Source of the DNA: Cellulomonas dongxiuzhuiae | GTDB lineage: Bacteria; Actinomycetota; Actinomycetes; Actinomycetales; Cellulomonadaceae | Length of the DNA: 64,000 nt | NCBI RefSeq assembly: GCF_018623035.1 | Contig: NZ_CP076023.1 | Location: 868,001 to 932,000, forward strand | Reading direction: 5' to 3' | Position numbers and translations under genes: made by a program | Part shown: piece by piece, positions 18,643 to 26,954 of the stretch | Position numbering within the stretch: position 1 is the first letter of the stretch | Layout of the letters: every line of letters starts with the position of its first letter | The notes under the pieces: model-generated | Told to the model about the DNA's origin: nothing | What the model saw: the letters and a program-made list of their open reading frames with translations, nothing else | Databases searched by the model: none

Positions 18643-18847
18643 CGCTGCTCCTTCGCACCGGACGACGACGGCGTCGTCGCCTCCTGTCGAGCATCGCCAG
18701 AGTGCCCGCGTCGCGCACGTCGAGGTGCGGGGACCGCCCTGTCGGAAACATCGCCGATTGCCTCCACGAGGACGAAAACTCCGATCCGTGTGTACTGTCG
18801 GAATCGCGCCGCCGACGGCGTTGTGCCAGTGCGACCGGGGGGACGCC
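18643..18847. promoter_or_regulatory. Divergent intergenic region ahead of the surface protein gene
   Basis: A 205-base gap between two divergent genes. The nonamer CTGTCGGAA occurs twice on the plus strand (near 18739 and 18806), a possible regulator site. A weak -10-like TGTACT lies near 18802. The ATG of the surface protein gene (18848) is preceded by a run of six G. I see no clear -35/-10 pair. Confidence 0.3.
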
Positions 18848-21800
18848 ATGGAGAACAGCTCGCGACGCCTGCGTCGATTCGGTGCGGTGCTCGGTTCGGT
18901 GGTCCTGCTGCTGAGTCTCACCGGTGTGACGACGGCACAGGGGAGCGGTCCCGGGACCGCGCCGATGGCCGTCCCGACGCCCACCGGGAACGACGCGGTC
19001 ATCACCGTCCGTGTCGGCGGGGACCGTGTCGGCACCACCGGTGTGACCGGGCTCGCGGGCGTGACGCTCCAGCTCTACGACGGCACCACCTCGCCCACCA
19101 CGCCCGTCGCGGCGGACTGGGCCACGTGCGTGTCCGACGCGGACGGGGACTGCAGCTTCGTCGTCCCCGACACACAGACCGGTCTGCGCGCGTGCAACTT
19201 CTTCGCCGGGGCCAACTGCGACCGCCGGTTCTGGGTGGTGCAGACCGGCGTGCCCGAGGGGTTCACCCAGAACTCGGTGCTGCGCACGGGCAGCGGCAGC
19301 GGCACCGGCTCGGAGCTCACGCCGTACCAGTTCCGCACCGGGGAGTACCTGCGCGCAGGCAACACCTACACGTCCCAGTCCGACTTCATGGTCGGGACCG
19401 GCGGCACCAACCGCAGCGCGTCGGGCGGCACGTGGCAGCAGTCGCGCGTCAACCCCGCGCCGCTGCAGCAGTGCGGGCTCAACGTCGCGCTCGTCCTGGA
19501 CCTCTCGGGGTCCGTGACCGCCTCCCAGCTGGTCGACCTCAAGGCCGCGGCCGACACCTTCGTCGACTCGCTCGTCGGCACCCCGTCGCAGATGGCGCTG
19601 TTCTCCTTCTCCTCGGCGACCCCTGCCCAAGGCGCCAGCCAGAACTACCCGGGCCTGACCCAGGTGTCGACGCAGGCGGGTGCGGACGTGTTCAAGTCCC
19701 GGTACGCGTCGTGGACGTCCGGTGGCGGCACCAACTGGGACCGCGGCCTCGCGGCAGCGGCGGAGGCGGCCGGGACGTACGACCTCACGGTCGTCATCAC
19801 CGACGGCGACCCCACGTACTACTCGCAGCCCGCGCAGGGACCGGGGAACTACACGCGCCTGCGCGAGATGGAGAACGGGATCTTCTCCGCCAACGAGCTG
19901 AAGGCCGAGGGCAGTCGCGTCCTGGCGGTGGGTGTGGGCGCCGGTGTGGCCGACGCCGCCACGGCGCGCAACCTCGCGGCGATCTCCGGCCCCACCGCGT
20001 ACGACGGGACCAACTCGTCGGCCGCCGACTACTACCAGGTCGCGGACTACACGATCGTCGGGCAGGCCCTGCGTCAGCTCGCGCTCGGCGAGTGCGCGGG
20101 TTCGTTGTCCGTGGTCAAGCAGATCGTCGGGCCGGAGGGCGACATCGCGAGCGCGACGCCCGGCGGTGCCGGGTGGACGTTCAACGCGTCGACCGCCACG
20201 GAGGGTGTGTCGCTGGAGACGACGACCGCCACGACGGACGCGACGAGCGCCGTGAGCTTCCCGCTGACGTACGAGGGCGGTGTGACGTCCGGGGCCATCG
20301 AGGTCCAGGAGGAGCCGCGCACGGGGTCGACGCTCTTCCCGGTGGGCGGGGCGAACGCGGTCTGCAGCAACCTCGACACCGGCGAGACCGTCACGGTCAC
20401 CAACGCGGGTGACGTCGGGTTCACGGTCGACGTGCCCAGCACCGCGGCCGTGAGCTGCACCGTCTACAACCAGGAGGTGGCGCCCGCCTCGATCACGGTG
20501 GACAAGGAGTGGGTCGTCAACGGCGCCGCGCCCGTCGCGGAGGGCAACCAGCCCTCCGGCCTCACGTCCCAGCTCACGCTCACGGGTCCGCAGGGTGCCG
20601 GTGCGACGCCTCAGAACTGGCACGTGACGCGTACCGGGTACGCCTCGGGCGACTCCGTCACGTTGAACGAGGAGATCATCCTCGTGGCCCCCGACGTGGA
20701 CCCGGACCTGTGCGAGGTCGCCGCGGCCCAGGTCGTCGCGGTCGACGGGCAGCCGGTCACGCCGGTCGACCTGCCCGAGACGGGCTACCAGGCGACGCTG
20801 CACGACGGCGACAACACCTACACGGTCCGCAACGTCATCCAGTGCGAGTCCCGCCTCACGCTCGCGAAGTCGGTCGAGGGCAGCGCCGACCCGGGCCTGT
20901 GGACCCTGTCCGCGCTCCCTGGCCCGGACCAGCCCGCGGGGCAGCTGCCCGGCCCGAGCGGCCAGGCCGGCACCGCCGTCGTGACCGACCAGGTCGTCAC
21001 CGCCGGCGTGCCGTACCAGCTCGCGGAGTCCGCCGGGCCGCCGACGTACGTCCAGGACGACCAGCGGTCGGACCTCGAGTCCTTCCCGTCGTCGACAGGG
21101 TCGTGGAGCTGCATCCGCGTCGCGGCCGACGGCACCCAGGTGCCCGGTTTCACCGACGGCCTCAACGGCGGCGTCGTGGTGCCGCTGGCCACACGCGTGA
21201 CCTGCACCGCGACCAACCGCACGGCCCAGCTCGTGCTCGCCAAGGAGGTCGTCAACGACGACGGCGGGACGGCCGTGGCGTCCGACTTCACGCTGAGCGC
21301 GGTGCCGAGCGGCACGCCGCCCGTCGAGGGGCTCGCCGAGATCGACGTCACCGGTGCGTCCGCCGCGGATGCGCAGGTCAACGAGGTGCGCCCGGGACAC
21401 ACGTACACGTTGGGCGAGACGGGCCCCGACGGGTACACGCTCACCGAGATCAGCTGCACCGTCGACGGGGTGACCCAGGTCGTCACCGAGGTCACGGTGG
21501 GAGCCGGGCAGTCGGAGCTGTGCGTGTTCACGAACGACGACGACCCGGCGCGGCTGACGCTGCGCAAGGTGGTCGACGCCGGGAGCACCGGGGCGACGCA
21601 GACGCCCACCGACTGGACGCTCACGGCCACGCCGCAGCAGATCGCCGGCCAGGACCCCGTGTCCGGCAACGGCGCCGACGGCGTCACGGGCGTCGAGGTG
21701 CTGCCGGGCGGGTACGCGCTCTCGGAGAGCGCGGTGGCGGGGTTCGCGCCGGGTGACTGGTCGTGCGCGACGGCCGACGGCACGGCGGTCCCGGTGTCCG

Positions 21801-24800
21801 ACGACGTGGTGACGCTCGCGAACGGCGCCGACGTCACCTGCAGCATCACCAACACCGCGCAGCAGCCCACGCTGACCCTGGTCAAGCAGGTCGTCAACGA
21901 CGCGGGCGGCACGGCGACCGTCGCCGACTGGACGCTGACGGCCGACGGTCCGACCACGGGCGTGACGGGCGTGACGGGCGACGCCGCCGTCACCGACGCA
22001 CCGGTCGCGGTCGGCAGCTACGCGCTGTCCGAGGCGGGGCCCGCCGGGTACGCGGCCGGGGACTGGGCGTGCGCGACGGACGAGACCGCCGTGCCGGTCA
22101 CCGACGGCGCGGTCGCGGTCGGCGTGGGTCAGGACGTGACGTGCACGATCGTCAACGAGGACTCCCCGGCGCTGCTGACGCTGCGCAAGGTGGTCGACGC
22201 GGGCACGACCGGTGCCACGCAGACCCCGGCGGACTGGACGCTGACGGCGACCCCGCAGGGCATCACGGGTCAGGACCCGGTGTCGGGCGACGGCGAGGAC
22301 GGCGTCACCCAGGAGGAGGTCTTCGCGGGCGGGTACGCGCTGTCGGAGTCGGCGGTCGCCGGGTTCGCGGCGGGCGACTGGTCCTGCGCGACGGCGGACG
22401 GCACGGCGGTGACCGTCACGGACGACGTCGTGACCCTGGCCAACGGTGCCGACGTCACCTGCACCATCACCAACACGGCCCAGCAGTCGACGCTGACGCT
22501 CGTCAAGGAGGTCGTCAACGACGACGGCGGAACCGCCGCCGTGGCCGACTGGACGCTGACCGCCACCGGTCCGACCACCGGCGTGACCGGCGTGACGGGC
22601 GACGCCGCGGTCACCGGTGCGCCGGTCGCCGTGGGCAGCTACGCGCTGACCGAGGCCGGACCGGCCGGCTACACGGCCGGGGCCTGGGAGTGCGCGGCCG
22701 ACGACGCGGAGGTACCCGTCACCGACGGTGCGGTCACCGTCGCGCTCGGTCAGGACGTGACCTGCACCGTCGTCAACGACGACCAGCCGGCGCTGCTCAC
22801 GCTGCGCAAGGTGGTCGACGCCGGCGCGACCGGGACGACGCGGACGCCCGCGGACTGGACGCTGACGGCGACCCCGCAGGGCATCACGGGTCAGGACCCG
22901 GTGTCCGGCGACGGTGCCGACGGCGTGACCGCCGTCGAGGTGTTCGCCGGCGGGTACGCGCTCACGGAGTCGACGGTCCCCGGGTTCACGGCGGGCACGT
23001 GGACCTGCGCGACGGCCGACGGCACGCCCGTCACCGTCACGGCCGGGGTCGTGGACCTGGCCAACGGTGCGGACGTGACCTGCACGATCACCAACACCGC
23101 GCAGCCCTCGACGCTGACGATGGTCAAGCAGGTCGTGAACGACGACGGTGGGACCGCCGCCGTGACCGACTGGACGCACACGGCCGACGGGCCGACGGCC
23201 GGGGTGACCGGCGTGACCGGTGACGCGGCCGTCACCGACGCGCCCGTCGCGGTCGGCGACTACGCGCTGAGCGAGGCCGGACCCGGCGGGTACACCGCCG
23301 GGGACTGGGCGTGCGCGACGGACGAGACCACCCTGCCGGTCAGCGACGACGTCGTCACGATCGATGTGGGGCAGACCGTCACGTGCACGATCGTCAACGA
23401 CGACCAGCCCGGGACGCTCACGCTCGTCAAGGAGGTCGTCAACGACCAGGGCGGCACGGCCGAGGCCACGGACTGGACGCTGACGGCCGACGGCCCGACG
23501 CCCCTGTCCGGCACGAGCGGCAGCACGCAGGTGACCGGGGTCGACGTGGACGCGGGCGAATACGTCCTGTCGGAGGCCGACGGACCGGCGGGCTACGCGG
23601 CCGGCGCCTGGAGCTGCGAGGGCGGCTCGGTGACGGGCAGCACGGTCACCGTGCCCAACGGCGAGGCCGTCACCTGCACCATCGTCAACGACGACCAGGC
23701 CGGGCTGCTGACGCTGCGCAAGGTGGTCGACGCGGGCACGACCGGGGCGACGCAGACCCCGGCGGACTGGACGCTGACGGCGACCCCGCAGGGGATCGAG
23801 GGTCAGGACCCGGTGTCCGGCGACGGCGAGGACGGCGTCACCGGCGTCGAGGTCTTCGCGGGTGAGTACGCGTTGTCGGAGTCGGCGGTCGCGGGGTTCG
23901 CGGCCGGTGACTGGTCGTGCGCGACGGCCGACGGCACCGCCGTCACGGTCGCGGACGACGTGGTGACGCTGGCCAACGGCGCCGACGTGACCTGCACGAT
24001 CACCAACACGGCCCAGCCCTCGACGCTGACGCTGGTGAAGCAGGTCGTCAACGACGACGGCGGCACCGCGGTGGCGACCGACTGGACGCTGACCGCCACG
24101 GGCCCGACCGCGGGCGTCACGGGGACGACCGGTGACCCGGCGGTCACGAGTGCGACCGTCGCCGTCGGGGACTACACGCTGAGCGAGTCCGGCCTGGGCG
24201 GCTACGAGGGCGGGCCGTGGGCGTGCGAGGCGGACGGGTCGAGCGTCCCGGTGGCCGGCGGCGTGGTGACGGTGGGCCTCGACCAGGACGTCACGTGCAC
24301 GGTCGTCAACGACGACCAGCCCGCGACGCTCACGCTGGTCAAGCGCGTCGTCAACGACCACGGCGGCACCGCCGAACCCGCCGAGTGGACGCTGACCGCG
24401 GACGGTCCCACGACCCTCACCGGCACCAGCGGCAGCGAGGCCGTCACCGGCGCCCAGGTCCCCGCCGGCGACTACGCGCTGTCGGAGGACGACGGCCCGG
24501 CCGGGTACACCACCGACGGGTGGACCTGCGAGGGCGGGACGGTCACCGGGTCGACGGTCGCGGTCGGCAACGGCGACGACGTCACGTGCACCGTGGTCAA
24601 CACGTTCGACGCCCCGCACCTGACGCTCGTCAAGGTCGTCGTCAACGAGGAGGGCGGCACGGCGGTCCCCGAGGACTGGACGCTGCGGGCCGACGGGCCC
24701 GAGTCGGTCAACGGTGCGACGCGCAGCGAGGTCGTCACCGACGTCCCGGTGGCCCCGGGCCGGTACACCCTGTCCGAGGTCGACGGTCCCCAGGGGTACA

Positions 24801-25606
24801 CCTCCGAGGGCTGGGTCTGCGAGAACGCCGAGGGGCCGGTCGTGCTCGAGGGTGACGTCGTCGAGCTCGCCGTGGGCGACGACACGACGTGCACCGTCAC
24901 CAACACCGACCGCAGCACCCCGGCGACGTTCACGGTCGTCAAGGACAGCGACCCGTCCCGGGACGAGCAGGTGCGGCCCGGGCAGACCATCACCTACACC
25001 GTCGTGGCCACGGTCCTCACCGGTGACTCCGTCGACATCGAGCCGATCGTCGACGACCTGTCCGGCGTGCTCGGCTCCGCCGTCCTCGACGAGAGCAGCA
25101 TCGAGGCCAGCACGGGCACCGCCACGCCGTCCGGGACCAGCCTGACCTGGGACGTCGGCACGCTCGTGGGCGTGCAGACGCTGACGTACCGGGTGCGCGT
25201 CAACGACGACGTGAACGGTGAGGTGCTGACGAACGTCGTCACCGCACCGGGCGCGGAACCGTGCGTCGAGCCGCCCGCGGACGCCACGCCGGCGGACGCC
25301 ACGCCCGCGGACGCCACGCCCGCAGTGCTCGCCGACGCCACGGCCGGCGACGTCGTCCTCGTGACCGCGCCGATCACGACGCTCGCGGTCGCCGACGAGG
25401 AGGCGTGCCGGACCACGAGCCACCCGACACCGACGCAGCCGGCACCGCCGGTGTCGTCGGGCGGCGGGTGGCTCGCCACCACCGGTGGGACGAACCTGGG
25501 GCTCGGTGGGGCGGCGCTCGCGCTGCTCGCGATCGGGGGCGCCCTGGCCGCGGGTGCACGGCAGCGCACGGGCGCCGGCAGGAAGAGCCGCGACCTGCGG
25601 GGGTGA
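18848..25606 (+). CDS. Giant cell-wall surface protein: VWA domain, SpaA/prealbumin-like repeats, LATTG sorting signal
   Basis: A 2252-residue secreted protein. It has a signal peptide (RRLRRFGAVLGSVVLLLSLTG), an N-terminal region about 45-210, and a von Willebrand A domain about 212-405 with MIDAS motif DLSGS (218-222) and TDGD (Asp319). Four divergent domains (about 418-900) are followed by eleven repeats of about 100 residues (901-2023), a DUF11-like domain, a PADAT micro-repeat, and a C-terminal LATTG (2209-2213), hydrophobic helix and basic tail. LAxTG is the class E sortase signal of high-GC Gram-positives, so wall anchoring is likely. Each repeat has a Lys near its start, a Glu in the LSE/LTE motif and an Asn in its last strand, as in isopeptide-forming SpaA domains, plus two Cys. 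Probably an adhesin or stalk; ligand unknown. No sortase or pilus gene adjoins. Confidence 0.85.
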   Translation: MENSSRRLRRFGAVLGSVVLLLSLTGVTTAQGSGPGTAPMAVPTPTGNDAVITVRVGGDRVGTTGVTGLAGVTLQLYDGTTSPTTPVAADWATCVSDADGDCSFVVPDTQTGLRACNFFAGANCDRRFWVVQTGVPEGFTQNSVLRTGSGSGTGSELTPYQFRTGEYLRAGNTYTSQSDFMVGTGGTNRSASGGTWQQSRVNPAPLQQCGLNVALVLDLSGSVTASQLVDLKAAADTFVDSLVGTPSQMALFSFSSATPAQGASQNYPGLTQVSTQAGADVFKSRYASWTSGGGTNWDRGLAAAAEAAGTYDLTVVITDGDPTYYSQPAQGPGNYTRLREMENGIFSANELKAEGSRVLAVGVGAGVADAATARNLAAISGPTAYDGTNSSAADYYQVADYTIVGQALRQLALGECAGSLSVVKQIVGPEGDIASATPGGAGWTFNASTATEGVSLETTTATTDATSAVSFPLTYEGGVTSGAIEVQEEPRTGSTLFPVGGANAVCSNLDTGETVTVTNAGDVGFTVDVPSTAAVSCTVYNQEVAPASITVDKEWVVNGAAPVAEGNQPSGLTSQLTLTGPQGAGATPQNWHVTRTGYASGDSVTLNEEIILVAPDVDPDLCEVAAAQVVAVDGQPVTPVDLPETGYQATLHDGDNTYTVRNVIQCESRLTLAKSVEGSADPGLWTLSALPGPDQPAGQLPGPSGQAGTAVVTDQVVTAGVPYQLAESAGPPTYVQDDQRSDLESFPSSTGSWSCIRVAADGTQVPGFTDGLNGGVVVPLATRVTCTATNRTAQLVLAKEVVNDDGGTAVASDFTLSAVPSGTPPVEGLAEIDVTGASAADAQVNEVRPGHTYTLGETGPDGYTLTEISCTVDGVTQVVTEVTVGAGQSELCVFTNDDDPARLTLRKVVDAGSTGATQTPTDWTLTATPQQIAGQDPVSGNGADGVTGVEVLPGGYALSESAVAGFAPGDWSCATADGTAVPVSDDVVTLANGADVTCSITNTAQQPTLTLVKQVVNDAGGTATVADWTLTADGPTTGVTGVTGDAAVTDAPVAVGSYALSEAGPAGYAAGDWACATDETAVPVTDGAVAVGVGQDVTCTIVNEDSPALLTLRKVVDAGTTGATQTPADWTLTATPQGITGQDPVSGDGEDGVTQEEVFAGGYALSESAVAGFAAGDWSCATADGTAVTVTDDVVTLANGADVTCTITNTAQQSTLTLVKEVVNDDGGTAAVADWTLTATGPTTGVTGVTGDAAVTGAPVAVGSYALTEAGPAGYTAGAWECAADDAEVPVTDGAVTVALGQDVTCTVVNDDQPALLTLRKVVDAGATGTTRTPADWTLTATPQGITGQDPVSGDGADGVTAVEVFAGGYALTESTVPGFTAGTWTCATADGTPVTVTAGVVDLANGADVTCTITNTAQPSTLTMVKQVVNDDGGTAAVTDWTHTADGPTAGVTGVTGDAAVTDAPVAVGDYALSEAGPGGYTAGDWACATDETTLPVSDDVVTIDVGQTVTCTIVNDDQPGTLTLVKEVVNDQGGTAEATDWTLTADGPTPLSGTSGSTQVTGVDVDAGEYVLSEADGPAGYAAGAWSCEGGSVTGSTVTVPNGEAVTCTIVNDDQAGLLTLRKVVDAGTTGATQTPADWTLTATPQGIEGQDPVSGDGEDGVTGVEVFAGEYALSESAVAGFAAGDWSCATADGTAVTVADDVVTLANGADVTCTITNTAQPSTLTLVKQVVNDDGGTAVATDWTLTATGPTAGVTGTTGDPAVTSATVAVGDYTLSESGLGGYEGGPWACEADGSSVPVAGGVVTVGLDQDVTCTVVNDDQPATLTLVKRVVNDHGGTAEPAEWTLTADGPTTLTGTSGSEAVTGAQVPAGDYALSEDDGPAGYTTDGWTCEGGTVTGSTVAVGNGDDVTCTVVNTFDAPHLTLVKVVVNEEGGTAVPEDWTLRADGPESVNGATRSEVVTDVPVAPGRYTLSEVDGPQGYTSEGWVCENAEGPVVLEGDVVELAVGDDTTCTVTNTDRSTPATFTVVKDSDPSRDEQVRPGQTITYTVVATVLTGDSVDIEPIVDDLSGVLGSAVLDESSIEASTGTATPSGTSLTWDVGTLVGVQTLTYRVRVNDDVNGEVLTNVVTAPGAEPCVEPPADATPADATPADATPAVLADATAGDVVLVTAPITTLAVADEEACRTTSHPTPTQPAPPVSSGGGWLATTGGTNLGLGGAALALLAIGGALAAGARQRTGAGRKSRDLRG
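21551..24916 (+). repeat. Eleven tandem ~300-bp protein-coding repeats of two types
   Basis: Units start near 21551, 21869, 22172, 22490, 22793, 23111, 23414, 23705, 24023, 24326 and 24617. Type A (LTLRKVVDAG...QDPVSG; units 1, 3, 5, 8) and type B (LVKxVVNDxGG; units 2, 4, 6, 7, 9, 10, 11) alternate as AB-AB-AB-B-AB-B-B. This points to duplication of an AB pair followed by B gains. Long near-identical stretches between A units (for example 22204-22260 and 23733-23790) suggest recent gene conversion or recombination and would make copy number prone to change or to misassembly. Confidence 0.9.
25265..25326 (+). repeat. Short tandem repeat encoding Pro-Ala-Asp-Ala-Thr
   Basis: A 15-base unit (GCGGACGCCACGCCG-like) is repeated three times, giving the pentapeptide PADAT three times just before the C-terminal wall region of the surface protein. 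It is a likely slippage site and may set the length of a wall-spanning linker. Confidence 0.6.
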
Positions 25607-25645
25607 CCCCGGGCGGTGCCGACGGCGGTGCCGACCCTCGGTGCA

Positions 25646-25684
25646 CGCGCCCCCGCGCGTCCGATCCGGATGCGCGGGGGCGCG
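25646..25684 (+). terminator. Hairpin terminator after the surface protein gene
   Basis: Perfect 13-bp arms CGCGCCCCCGCGC and GCGCGGGGGCGCG enclose a 13-base loop, 40 bases after the stop codon. There is no T run, as is common for terminators in very GC-rich actinobacteria. Confidence 0.6.
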
Positions 25685-25692
25685 GCGCTGCA

Positions 25693-25726
25693 CAGACTGG
25701 AGCGACGGCGCCCCGTGACGGGGCGC
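25693..25726 (+). promoter_or_regulatory. Promoter-proximal dyad ahead of the SDR gene
   Basis: A -10-like CAGACT (25693-25698) is followed by GCGCCCCGTGACGGGGCGC (25708-25726), 9-bp perfect arms around one base. The dyad would cover the start of the transcript, a usual repressor position, but it could also be an RNA hairpin. The SDR start lies 22 bases further on. Confidence 0.4.
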
Positions 25727-25748
25727 GCGACGACCAGGGAGGACTGCC

Positions 25749-26669
25749 GTGGCATCGCAGGACACCGACACCACCCGCACCGACCAGCTCACGTTCCAGG
25801 ACCCCGTCGAGCGCTACCCGTCGATCTCCCCGCCGGAGGACCAGCAGCCCGAACCCGGCTCGCAGCAGGATCTGACGCCCGCGGCGGACCTCGGCGAGTT
25901 CTCCTACCGCGGGACGGGCCGGCTGACGGGCCGCAAGGCGCTGGTGACCGGCGGCGACTCGGGCATCGGCGCGGCGGTCGCGATCGCGTTCGCGCGCGAG
26001 GGCGCTGACGTCGCGATCACGTACCTGCCGGCCGAGGAGGAGGACGCGCGCGAGGTCGAGCGGATCATCACCGAGACCGGCCGGAAGGCAGCACTGCTGC
26101 CGGGGGACCTGACGGACGCGGAGTTCTGCGCCGAGGTCGTCGACCGCGCGGTGAGCGCGCTGGGCGGCCTGGACATCCTGGTGAACAACGCGGGCAAGCA
26201 GATCGCGACCGAGAGCATCGAGGAGATCACCGACGAGCAGCTCGAGTCGACGTACCAGGCGAACATCCTGGCGATGTTCCGGCTGGTGAAGGCGTCGCTC
26301 AAGCACCTGCAGCCCGGCTCGGCGATCATCAACACCACCTCCGTGCAGGCGTACCAGCCGTCGCCGACGCTGCTGGACTACGCGTCGACGAAGGCCGCGA
26401 TCAACAACTTCACGAAGGGCCTCGCGCAGCAGCTCGCGCCCCAGGGCATCCGCGTCAACGCGGTCGCCCCCGGACCCATCTGGACCCCGCTGCAGCCGTC
26501 GGGCGGTCAGATGCCCGAGCAGCTGCCGGAGTTCGGCCAGTCGGTCCCGCTGGGCCGCGCCGGGCAGCCGACCGAGCTCGCACCCGCGTACGTGTTCCTC
26601 GCGTCGCCGGAGTCGAGCTACGTCCTGGGCGAGACCCTCAACGTCAACGGCGGCTCGCCGACCCCCTGA
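25749..26669 (+). CDS. SDR family oxidoreductase, general stress protein 39/YhxC-like
   Basis: A 306-residue SDR with an N-terminal extension of about 50 residues (FQDPVERYPSISPPEDQQPEPG) typical of the GSP39/YhxC/YtaG group of stress-induced dehydrogenases. The cofactor motif is TGGDSGIG, then NNAG, and catalytic Tyr211/Lys215 (YASTK); the end VLGETLNVNGGSPTP is the usual SDR C-terminus. The substrate is not known. GTG at 25749 has AGGGAGG eight bases upstream. Its promoter region carries a dyad (25708-25726). Confidence 0.85.
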   Translation: MASQDTDTTRTDQLTFQDPVERYPSISPPEDQQPEPGSQQDLTPAADLGEFSYRGTGRLTGRKALVTGGDSGIGAAVAIAFAREGADVAITYLPAEEEDAREVERIITETGRKAALLPGDLTDAEFCAEVVDRAVSALGGLDILVNNAGKQIATESIEEITDEQLESTYQANILAMFRLVKASLKHLQPGSAIINTTSVQAYQPSPTLLDYASTKAAINNFTKGLAQQLAPQGIRVNAVAPGPIWTPLQPSGGQMPEQLPEFGQSVPLGRAGQPTELAPAYVFLASPESSYVLGETLNVNGGSPTP

Positions 26670-26682
26670 CCCTGCGGCGCTG

Positions 26683-26730
26683 GCGTGCGGCGGGCGCAGC
26701 GGTTGCGGTGCGTCCGCGCCCGCCGCACGC
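26683..26730 (+). terminator. Hairpin terminator after the SDR gene
   Basis: Perfect 15-bp arms GCGTGCGGCGGGCGC (26683-26697) and GCGCCCGCCGCACGC (26716-26730) with an 18-base loop, 14 bases after the stop. No T run. Confidence 0.6.
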
Positions 26731-26761
26731 TGGCCGGACCACGAACCGCAGGAGGCACCCC

Positions 26762-26899
26762 GTGAGCGAGACCGACGACGGCCGCACCGGCAGCAGCACC
26801 GACGCCGAGGACCTGTCCGACGACGGCGTCGGCGGCACGACGACCGACGAGCCGAGCTCCTTCGAGCCGGAGGAGGACCCTGACGCCGCGGACGCGTGA
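26762..26899 (+). CDS. Small acidic protein upstream of the LigD-like gene
   Basis: A 45-residue, very acidic protein (DDGRTGSSTDAEDLSDDG..., FEPEEDPDAADA) without a known domain. GTG at 26762 has a GCAGGAGG ribosome site six bases upstream. Its 3' end contains GGAGGAGGA, which could act as ribosome site for the next gene, so the two may be coupled. Function unknown. Confidence 0.55.
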   Translation: MSETDDGRTGSSTDAEDLSDDGVGGTTTDEPSSFEPEEDPDAADA

Positions 26900-26954
26900 C
26901 ACCGTCACGCCCGACACTCCCGACGAGGCCGACGCGCTCGACACCTACCGCTCG

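Noticed and set aside
21551..24916. Regular repeats considered as CRISPR or intergenic repeats
   Set aside because: The period of about 300 bp, in-frame coding and protein-level conservation show tandem protein domains; there are no short repeats with unique spacers and no cas genes.
18362..25792. A 2476-codon open frame antisense to the surface protein
   Set aside because: It mirrors the repeats of the sense gene and has no domain, signal peptide or ribosome site; the sense frame has a signal peptide, VWA domain and sorting signal.
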